A stretch of DNA of 16,807 nucleotides from Chromera velia (taxonomy: Eukaryota > Sar > Chromeraceae), in NCBI GenBank assembly GCA_018398765.1, contig JAHBMJ010002688.1, forward strand, positions 1 to 16,807, read 5' to 3'. Under the pieces are notes generated by a model. The model made no database searches. It had not been told where the DNA came from and was given only the letters and a program-made list of their open reading frames with translations. Below are positions 1 through 5,660 of the stretch, in pieces (the first letter of the stretch is position 1; each line of letters opens with the position of its first letter). Made by a program: the position numbers and the translations under genes.

Positions 1-440
1 TCCTCCATCACTTTACGACCTCTTTGAATAACAGAATTAATCAGATACGCGGAAGGAGAGGCATGAAGGGCCGCTGAAGAGGCCACTGCTAGGGCGGCCG
101 CTGCTGGAGCCGCTGCTACAGACAGGAGGGGGAGAGTGTAGGAAGAGGATGCCGAAATGGAAGACGTTCAGGATGAGAGCGGGGACGGAAGGTACCACTC
201 CGAAAAAGGTTGGCCCACTGGCAGCCATTGGGGGGGGCGAAGAGGTCATCCCCCTCCTCATTATCATGGTCAAAATAAGATAGAATTTCATAAAAATAAT
301 ATTATTTACTCAATGTTTTATTTTACACGCTCTAAGTTGGTGTGCTAGATGAATTAAAAGTTCCAGTCTTCGTAAATTGCCCCAGAAACGTCCTAAAACT
401 TATAATTCTTTCATAAAAAAATGGTTTTTAAAATATGATA
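1..440. other. Unassigned 5' segment, possible small exon
   Basis: No gene is recognised. A GC-rich part near 110-250 contains a short acidic open stretch (about 142-191), preceded by a GTGTAG that could be a 3' splice site and followed by a GGTACC that could be a 5' splice site. Its frame does not match the phase-1 pattern of the exons downstream, so I do not call it a gene. From about 270 onward the sequence becomes AT-rich. Confidence 0.25.
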
Positions 441-734
441 AAATATGACTAAATATGAGGGAAATTAGTGACAAAATTCACTAGAAACAAAAAAAAGACT
501 AAAATATGACTATTCACTAGTTTTTTTTCATCATTTTTTTTCTCGTAAAATATATTGATTGAATGAATGGGAGTCAGTTTATTCAACTTATGAGTGTTTG
601 TAAACTTGTGTAGCATTTTTTGTTTGTCCGTGTACAATATATAGAAAAAAATATAAACTCATAAAAAAAAAGTAAAATATGAGTAAATTTAAATATGAAT
701 TTTTTGTAATATTTTATAATATTTAGTCATATTT
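441..734. repeat. AT-rich inverted-repeat segment, possible MITE
   Basis: A 16-bp sequence, AAATATGACTAAATAT at 441-456, recurs as its exact reverse complement at 719-734, about 260 bp apart. The interval is strongly AT-rich and holds further partial copies of the AAAATATGA motif near 498 and 673. This is compatible with a miniature inverted-repeat element inserted in an intron. I could not find a convincing target-site duplication outside the arms, and in such AT-rich DNA a 16-bp palindrome pair is suggestive but not proof. Confidence 0.35.
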
Positions 735-757
735 ACTAAAAGTTTTATAAGGTCCAA

Positions 758-856
758 ATCCCTCCACCCTGCCACGCAGACCCTTTGCAGATCCCCCCAC
801 TCTGCCGTGCAAACCCTCTCCAGACCCCTCCGCCCTGCCGCACACACCCTTTCTAG
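758..856. repeat. 3 x 33-bp tandem repeat in an intron-like stretch
   Basis: Three contiguous degenerate 33-bp units lie at 758-790, 791-823 and 824-856, each of the form AYCCCYCC..CTGCCG.. and ending in CAG or TAG. Read on the minus strand they give an 11-residue repeat, but I regard that as incidental. Similar TTTCCAGACCCC..CCCTGCC sequence occurs once in the intron at 2457-2479 and again at 5523-5567, so the unit looks like a locally expanded piece of an intron sequence shared along this locus. Confidence 0.7.
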
Positions 857-990
857 ACCGGGCCCAGCCATTCTGCTGCAAGGATCTTTGGGAGACGTCC
901 CCTAACAGATATGCTCCGGCCACCCACCGTGCATGCTCGTCATGCACAACAGATCCGTCCAGTCATCTTTTCTGGCTTTGCGGCTTGCAG

Positions 991-1048
991 AGTCCGTACC
1001 GGGCTCTGAGTGGAATGAAGGCGAGGCGTCGGAGCTGAAAGAAAGGGA
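991..1048 (+). pseudogene. First 60-bp repeat exon, split by a transposon
   Basis: The exon begins after a GGCTTGCAG acceptor and reads in phase 1, with the residues SEWNEGEASELKER. It is interrupted at 1048 by the hAT-like element. The remaining bases are at 2026-2027, directly followed by a GTCAGCACC donor, once the second copy of the 8-bp target duplication (2018-2025) is discounted. The unsplit exon would be exactly 60 bp, the same as the exons at 2261 and 2559, and shares the SEW...E.SELKE core. With the insertion the reading frame hits TAA within the transposon end, so the host gene is probably broken here unless the element is spliced out. I do not know a function for the 20-residue repeat. 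Confidence 0.65.
1041..1048. repeat. Target-site duplication, left copy
   Basis: GAAAGGGA directly before the left TIR is identical to 2018-2025 directly after the right TIR. An 8-bp duplication is the length typical of hAT elements. Confidence 0.9.
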
Positions 1049-1777
1049 CAAAGGTGTTTAATCACAGACTATATTTATTCACTAGTTACTCACTTCAAAA
1101 GTAATATAATCAGGAATATATTCAGGAATATATTCCTAAATTAATTAAGGGGGGGTTGGGGGGGCGGAGCCCCCCGGGCTACATTTTTGATTTTTTTTTT
1201 TGTAAGCACAGTTTGTGATTATAAAAAATTGGTTTTAAAAAAGATAAACAGGGGCTATCTAGCTGTTAGGCACTGTTAATAGGCAGTAGTGTTACTATAC
1301 TAGAAACCAAAAATTATACTAGACTGTGTTACAGTGTTATTAGAATTTTATAAAATCTTACAATTTATAAACTTATTAAACTAGTAAGTAACACATCATA
1401 TGAATACGCGGTTGAAAATTCATACATGTTCTTATTGCATGAACATGCACACTACACCTTATATTTGAAACTCATGCATGAAGACCCGATTTTTGATGCA
1501 ACATGTATAATCGGCTATTCGGCTCCGAATATATGCACAAAGGTGTTTAATCACAGAATATATTTATTCACTAGTTACTCACTTCAAAAGTAATATAATC
1601 AAGAATATATTCAGGAATATAATCCCCCTGGGCTATATTTTTGATTTTTTTTTTAAACACAGGTATTATGGCTTGCTGTGACTTTCAGTTTACATCTTAT
1701 CTTGTGTTTGAAACTCATGCATGAAGACCCGATTTTTGATGCAACATGTACAATCGGCTATTCAGCTCCGAATGCAT
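1049..1777. repeat. Internal duplication of the hAT left arm
   Basis: The sequence from 1049 is repeated from 1538 with the same 17-bp TIR and the following ATTTATTCACTAGTTACTCA block. Near the end of each copy the block CATGCATGAAGACCCGATTT recurs (around 1471 and 1717). Copy one is about 489 bp and copy two about 240 bp, the second lacking much of the middle. This may be a nested partial insertion or a replication slippage product. Confidence 0.8.
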
Positions 1778-2017
1778 GTACCGATGGCTGCGCCCACTAT
1801 AGGAGCGGTGGGCTGGATGTGTATAAGCCTCTAGGCTACTCCCAAAACAGTTGTTTTTATAACGTAAAAAAAAAAACCACGCACCATTAGAGTGACCAAA
1901 GGTATTAAAGACTAGTAAGAATCGGACTTTGGCTAATTAATCACTTTATTCAATCACATTCAATCACTTTATGGGATAATTAAATATATTCTAATCACAA
2001 GTGACTAAACACCTTTG
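1049..2017. mobile_element. hAT-like non-autonomous DNA transposon, 969 bp
   Basis: The left end CAAAGGTGTTTAATCAC (1049-1065) is the reverse complement of the right end GTGACTAAACACCTTTG (2001-2017) with one mismatch. The element is flanked by a perfect 8-bp duplication, GAAAGGGA. The TSD length and the terminal CA..G pattern fit the hAT superfamily. No transposase-like reading frame is present, so it would have to be mobilised in trans. The left part is duplicated inside the element (second left end at 1538). It is inserted inside a protein-coding exon, and the empty site can be read directly from the flanks. Superfamily assignment rests on TSD and TIR alone. Confidence 0.85.
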
Positions 2018-2025
2018 GAAAGGGA
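2018..2025. repeat. Target-site duplication, right copy
   Basis: GAAAGGGA follows the right TIR directly and matches 1041-1048 exactly. Confidence 0.9.
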
Positions 2026-2260
2026 AGGTCAGCACCCCGCAGCTTCAAAATATCTTATAATGTACCATATCTCTGCCTGCCTGTGTTGGTCGCTCAGATC
2101 GTCTGTCCTTTTTGTCTCTCTGTCGCCCTCCGACGGACCTGGGGGTCGAATGCGTTCCTTCCAGATCCTCGCTCCCCGCCCTGTTGCCCGCATGGACTGG
2201 CTTCTTAACTGCCCGCCCTTTTCAGACCCATCCACTCTTGTCTGACTTTTCTGCCCGCAG

Positions 2261-2320
2261 GGTCCGTTCCGTGTTCTGAGTGGAGACGAAGTGAGGCATC
2301 GGAGCTGAAGGAAAGGGAGG
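2261..2320 (+). CDS. Second 60-bp repeat exon (phase 1-1)
   Basis: This predicted exon lies between an acceptor CTGCCCGCAG and a donor G|GTCAGCACC. In phase 1 it is fully open and encodes a charged stretch with the core SEWRRSEASELKEREG. Sixty bases with equal phases at both ends means it can be added or lost without disturbing the frame. It aligns with the exons at 991 and 2559 over its whole length. The product is unknown; the acidic and basic alternation suggests a short helical repeat, which is inference only. It probably belongs to the N-terminal part of the gene whose ATPase exon starts at 5661. Confidence 0.6.
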
Positions 2321-2558
2321 GTCAGCACCAATTTCTTGATGTACCATATGGGTACTCTGTCTGTGTTAGTCGCTCGAACTGTTCGTCTTTTGTGTCTCTT
2401 CATCGGTCTTCCCACCCCTCCGACGGGCTCCCGTTCGAGGGCATTCCTCTCAGAACGTTTCCAGACCCCTACTCCCTGCCCTTTTGCCCTCATTGACTCC
2501 TCTTGACTCCCCGCCCTTTTCAGACCAGCAACCCTTGTTTCGATTTTTCTACCCGCAG

Positions 2559-2618
2559 GACCTATATCATTCTCAGAATGGAAGCAAGACGAGATTTCTG
2601 AACTGAAGGAAAAAGAGG
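2559..2618 (+). CDS. Third 60-bp repeat exon (phase 1-1)
   Basis: Acceptor CTACCCGCAG and donor G|GTCAGCAC bracket a 60-bp exon, open in phase 1, with the residues SEWKQDEISELKEKEG. Relative to the exon at 2261 the S-E-W, E.SELKE and final E-G positions are conserved while other residues have changed, which looks more like constrained divergence than random drift. It is in frame with its neighbours if the introns are removed. Function unknown. Confidence 0.6.
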
Positions 2619-2919
2619 GTCAGCACTCTCAGCTTTTTGTTCTGCTCATCTATATCGGAGGCTCGTATCCGTTTCTCTAGCATGCTGCTGTTTTCGGGCC
2701 CCCGCGTACCTGTCCACAGGCAATGCCCGTCCAGCCTTTTATGCCTGCTCGTCAGACCTCCTGCATTATGGCCATGCTGTTCAGATGCCTTTACTCCCTG
2801 CCGCCAGAGGTTTCGCAGCCCCGTTTTTTTTGTTTTCGAGGTTGGACCAGAAGCTGACTTTTGCTCTGTCTGATAAGCTCACACAGAGAGGGATAGCTCC
2901 TGTTATTTTCTATGTGTAG

Positions 2920-3192
2920 GTGCGAGAGTCCCGATGGGATCGAGCAAAGCTGAAGAAGTGGGGTGTAAAGCAGGACCGAGGTATGGAGCAGGAGCGAGGT
3001 GTGAAACGCGACTGGGGTGTAGAGCGGGAGAGGGGTATAGAGCAGGAGTGCACTGTAGAGCGGGAGAGGGGTGTAGAGCGGGAGAGCGATATAGAGCGGG
3101 AGAGGAGTGTGGAGTGGGAGAGGGGTGTAGAGCGCGATTAGGGTACGCCAGGGCGAGAGCGGAGATACAACGCACCGACGGGACCTTAACAG
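2920..3192 (+). CDS. Predicted 273-bp exon with hexapeptide repeats
   Basis: An acceptor TATGTGTAG at 2911-2919 and a donor CAG|GTCTGT at 3193 bracket 273 bp that stay open in phase 1 at both ends, matching the neighbouring exons. Ten 18-bp units in the middle encode a hexapeptide of the form C-R-A-G-E-G or Y-R-A-G-E-x. A second frame, phase 0 from 2920, is also open as far as 3139 and reads GVERER-like hexapeptides, so the frame choice rests on phase matching and on the exit donor. Low-complexity repeats of this kind evolve by slippage, and the segment may be a flexible linker. No known domain is recognised. Confidence 0.4.
2962..3141. repeat. 10 x 18-bp minisatellite
   Basis: Ten contiguous 18-bp units with consensus GGTGTAGAGCGGGAGAGG, starting at 2962 and then every 18 bp. 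The unit length is a multiple of three and has no stop in several frames, which creates open frames on both strands that should not be taken as genes. Confidence 0.9.
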
Positions 3193-3778
3193 GTCTGTCA
3201 TTAGATTAATTCGCTGATGTTTCTACCGACCGAGGCCCGCTTTTCTCGATGCTTTCGCGAGGTATCAGAGCTTACAGAGATTCTTCTTCCTATCTGTGCT
3301 CCGTCCCTGTGCACGGTTGTTGCAGGCAGCTTGCAGGCGCACCTCTGGGAAGGACAATCGGAGTGCAAGGGAGTGCGGGTCTCTCTCTAACAAGAAGATG
3401 ACACGTCGGCAGGTTCGCTTTTCAGTTTAAGTTTTTCAGGATGACCGATCGAATACGCGAAAGTACACCAAGGCTCTTTAGCTTTCGCAGTCTGGCCGAA
3501 TTGATACGCAAAAAAGGACGTGCCGTACACCAAGGTTCTTTAGCTTTGGCAGTCTCGCCGAGCAGACCTGCGATGGAAAACGAAAGAGAGTACAATGGGG
3601 TTCTTCAGCTTCCAATCGCATAGATCTCTCGTGTAGGGTCCCGCTCTTCTTCGCCTTTTCCTCTCTCCAGGTGTTTGCTCGTTTTCACCCCGCCCCTCTC
3701 TGTCCGTTTGCATTCTTCTCGCTGTTTCTGCGTGCTCATGCTTTCCAACTGCCTCCGTGCCCTTCCATACGCCCGCAG
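3193..3778 (+). other. Intronic stretch with weak exon candidates
   Basis: No firm gene is seen. A 42-bp candidate exon lies at 3337-3378, between GCTTGCAG and G|GTCTCTC, open in phase 1. Around 3440-3620 a sequence of about 36 bp is repeated at 3464 and 3526, with a partial third copy at 3591. From 3629 to 3778 the DNA is pyrimidine-rich, as expected of an intron leading to an acceptor at 3771-3778. Confidence 0.35.
3464..3620. repeat. Degenerate 62-65-bp repeat, three copies
   Basis: TACACCAAGGCTCTTTAGCT at 3464 and TACACCAAGGTTCTTTAGCT at 3526 continue into matching CAGTCTSGCCGA segments, and TACAATGGGGTTCTTCAGCT at 3591 is a weaker third copy. The spacings are 62 and 65 bp, so the copies are not in one frame. 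Confidence 0.7.
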
Positions 3779-3916
3779 TCCTCAGGAACCCCAGGGGACC
3801 GATGCCTCACAGCCCTCCTGAAGGTGGCGGTCCTCCCGGCTGAAGGCATTCCGGGGGTGCCGGGGGGTGCTGGAGAGGAGTCCAGCCTGCAGGCCATGCA
3901 CAGGCCCTGGGACCAG
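3779..3916 (+). CDS. Candidate exon before a GTACGT donor
   Basis: The acceptor CGCCCGCAG at 3771-3778 and the strong donor CAG|GTACGT at 3917 bracket 138 bp. Only one frame is open and it ends on a complete codon (phase 0), with a Gly/Pro-rich middle and the end HRPWDQ. This does not fit cleanly with the phase-1 reading of the next exon, unless the later acceptor GAGCAG at 4050-4055 is used or a frameshift is present. The product is not recognised. It could be part of the N-terminal header of the CR gene, or a separate broken gene. Confidence 0.35.
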
Positions 3917-4035
3917 GTACGTCGGTCAGCGGGTGTCCTTTGCGTCTTTCACGTACGCGCTCCATTTCCGCCGGCGTGTCGAGACTCTTTCTGGCTCTTT
4001 GACTGCATTCCGTCTCTCGTTTCATCTGCTTGCAG

Positions 4036-4103
4036 GTCTTGAGCAGCTTCTAGGTGGACGTGATGGCTGTGACGCGAGCCTGGCGATAGAGTTGCAGAAC
4101 GCG
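4036..4103 (+). CDS. Candidate 68-bp exon
   Basis: The acceptor CTGCTTGCAG and the donor GCG|GTGAGT bracket this exon. Two frames contain early stops. The phase-1 frame is open and reads LEQLLGGRDGCDASLAIE and onward to a complete last codon (phase 0 exit). The next candidate exon at 4187 is open from phase 0, so the two join in frame. It has good splice sites and a protein-like composition, but no family is recognised. Confidence 0.45.
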
Positions 4104-4186
4104 GTGAGTCGGTGGCTTCCACTTCTTGTCTCCGCTGGGTCGTGCGCTGTCACGTTGTACACTGTGCTTCCTTTTCCTCTCTGCAG

Positions 4187-4253
4187 CACTTTCGCGACGC
4201 TGTGCGAGGACACGAGACGTTCGGGGAGGGTGTGGACACCGGCGTTGCCGCAG
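4187..4253 (+). CDS. Candidate 67-bp exon
   Basis: This follows the acceptor TTTCCTCTCTGCAG. Phase 0 is open (HFRDAVRGHETFGEGVDTG...) and it can end in phase 1 at GCAG|GTCGG (4253) or at CAAG|GTGCT (4289). Either exit is in phase with the candidate exon at 4389. No known domain is seen. Confidence 0.45.
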
Positions 4254-4388
4254 GTCGGTTTTCCGTTGGTTCAGTCGGTTACCTGCAAGGTGCTTTTACC
4301 TTCTTGGGTCCGTCACACTTCGGTTTGAAGACTGCCACCCCCATTCGGAAGTCTCTTTGCCTCCTGTCCGTCTCTCTCTCTTTTGTAG

Positions 4389-4433
4389 GCCGATGCTGTC
4401 TATTCTGTCTGCATCCTCTCTCACGGTTGGAAG
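4389..4433 (+). CDS. Candidate 45-bp exon (phase 1-1)
   Basis: An acceptor with a long pyrimidine run, TCTCTCTTTTGTAG, and a donor GAAG|GTTTCT bracket 45 bp, open in phase 1 and symmetric. The encoded stretch is Cys/Leu-rich. The donor is weak, and an alternative exit at GCT|GTGAGT near 4460 exists. It is supported mainly by phase agreement with its neighbours. Confidence 0.3.
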
Positions 4434-4618
4434 GTTTCTTAGGTTCTCTGCAGCCGAAAGCTGTGAGTCGGCTCTCTTTGGGTCCCCTACCGGTTCTGCT
4501 GGCTATGTTTTTTGTCAAGCCTCAACGGGGCCTCTTCTCCTTCAAGACAGCATGCAATTCTCTTCTTCGCCTGGCTTCTCTTACTTGACTGTCTCTTCCT
4601 CTCTGGATCTCTCAGCAG

Positions 4619-4708
4619 GTTCCGTGAACAGTCGCGAGAAAGCCTTCCGGCAGCCGAACATGGGGTCTAAAGCGTTTGCAGCTAGCGTTCGCAGCCCTTC
4701 AAAAAGAG
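4619..4708 (+). CDS. Candidate 90-bp exon (phase 1-1)
   Basis: The acceptor GATCTCTCAGCAG and the donor AGAG|GTCAGTCAG bracket 90 bp. Phase 1 is the only open frame; it encodes a basic stretch including SREKAFRQPN and ends SPSKRG. The G|GTCAG donor is the same type as at the 60-bp exons. It is symmetric, so it fits the series. Function unknown. Confidence 0.45.
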
Positions 4709-4810
4709 GTCAGTCAGCTGTTCACTGGTGCCTTCTCCTTCTTTCTGTATGTCTGAGCCCCCAGCCTGTGAGTGTATCTATCTTCGCCCACTCTCCTCCG
4801 CTACGTGCAG

Positions 4811-4859
4811 GCCCAGGCCCCGTCTGGCGCCCGTTTGAACATCTGCATGAGTGCCGCAG
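4811..4859 (+). CDS. Candidate 49-bp exon before a GTAGGT donor
   Basis: The acceptor CTACGTGCAG and the donor GCAG|GTAGGT bracket 49 bp, open from phase 0 (exit phase 1) and from phase 1 (exit phase 2). Neither reading joins both neighbours without another small exon or a frame change, so its place in the transcript is uncertain. Confidence 0.3.
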
Positions 4860-5019
4860 GTAGGTCGTCTGCTTGCTAGCAGCATAAAGTATGGTTCTTC
4901 CCCTCTTCTTCTTTTGATTCGCTGGTTCGAGCTCTTCGAGGCTGTAGTCATCTACGGTCCCAGTATATAGCTCTGCTTGGCAGCTAAGAACGCACTCCCT
5001 CTCTCTAGCTAGGCTCATA

Positions 5020-5145
5020 CTTCTTCTTGGCAAGTGCGCTCTTCTTCTTGGCAGGTGCGCTCTTCTTCTTGGCAGGTCTGTACTTCTTTTCGGCAGGTAC
5101 GCACTTCTTCCCTGCAGGTGTGTACTTCTTTTCGGCAGGTACATG
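5020..5145. repeat. 6 x 21-bp tandem repeat of splice-acceptor-like units
   Basis: Six contiguous 21-bp units start at 5020, 5041, 5062, 5083, 5104 and 5125, with consensus CTTCTTCTTGGCAGGTGCGC plus one base. Each plus-strand unit is a short pyrimidine tract followed by CAG|GT (the first has CAAGT). On the minus strand the array reads as a lysine-rich heptapeptide (PAKKKSA-like), reminiscent of histone-H1-type tails, but without any start or surrounding gene that I trust. Confidence 0.9.
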
Positions 5146-5170
5146 TGCATTTTTCACTGTGTTCTTATAG

Positions 5171-5206
5171 TCCGGCCACTTCGGTGCATCATGGATGATC
5201 ACGGAA
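5171..5206 (+). CDS. Possible 36-bp exon (phase 1-1)
   Basis: The sequence lies between TGTTCTTATAG and a GTCAGC donor and is open in phase 1. The downstream intron (5207-5660) repeats two intron landmarks of the 60-bp exon array: AATTTCTTGATGTA at 5239-5252 (also 2330-2343) and a TTTCCAGTCCC..CCTGCC block at 5540-5558. By position it would be the exon directly before the ATPase exon. Very short, so the call rests on context. Confidence 0.3.
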
Positions 5207-5660
5207 GTCAGCTAGGCGCGAGCGGGCGGCTGAATAAAAATTTCTTGATGTAGCGTACGTTCCATGTTTGACGTGCCGTGAGATTGCGTGTGGGTTCGGA
5301 GTTTCTTCTTCCTTTTTGCCGAAGGAAGCATCCGTACGTTTGGTGTCTCCATTGAAGTGCATGCTAAGACCTATGTGTGATCGAATGGCTGGCTGTTGGC
5401 CCTCCAGATGTGCGTAGCTGAAGGTCGTTTCACGTGGCTGTATGGTCGGATTCCTGTGCATCTGTGGTTCAGTATGTGGCGTGCGTCTGTGCATCGCCTG
5501 GCTGGGACTCGCATTTCTTTGAAGGCTGCCGCACAGACTCTTTCCAGTCCCACCCTGCCGCCCAGATCTTCGGAAAACCCTTTTGTTGAATTGGAATGTT
5601 GTTGCTATCTTCTTGTGTGTCTGTTTTTGAAAAAAACAATATATGCGAGAATTGTTGCAG

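Larger units (their letters stand above)
2028..2618 (+). repeat. Tandem exon-intron duplication, about 298-bp unit
   Basis: Intron 2028-2260 (233 bp) and intron 2321-2558 (238 bp) are clearly homologous along their length. Both start GTCAGCACC, share ATGTACCATAT, GTGTTRGTCGCTC, CCTCCGACGG, CCAGAYCC, a CCCGCCCTTTTCAGACC block and end in CCCGCAG. Each is followed by a 60-bp exon. The units are therefore whole exon-plus-intron duplications rather than exon shuffling of bare coding sequence. The intron from 2619 keeps the same donor, GTCAGCAC, but soon diverges. Confidence 0.75.

Noticed and set aside
689-947. Minus-strand frames with a GLERVCAA-type repeat
   Set aside because: They result from the 33-bp repeat in an intron; the same peptide at 5371-5553 arises because that intron piece is shared.
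2029-2493. A 154-codon minus-strand open frame
   Set aside because: It lies across two homologous introns and a repeat exon of the plus strand; its apparent internal repeat only mirrors the tandem duplication.
2791-3201. Minus-strand repeat protein rich in Leu, Pro, Tyr and Thr
   Set aside because: It is a shadow of the 18-bp minisatellite, which has no stops in several frames on both strands.
4126-4863. A 245-codon plus-strand open frame read as one gene
   Set aside because: It crosses several strong donor and acceptor signals, has a composition of translated pyrimidine tracts (Ser/Leu/Pro/Phe), and its parts are better explained as introns between small exons.
758-5145. CRISPR array among the tandem repeats
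   Set aside because: Units are directly adjacent with no unique spacers, and the context is eukaryotic.
5005-5202. Lysine-rich minus-strand peptide resembling a histone H1 tail
   Set aside because: It is produced by the 21-bp repeat; there is no globular domain, start context or neighbouring exon on that strand.
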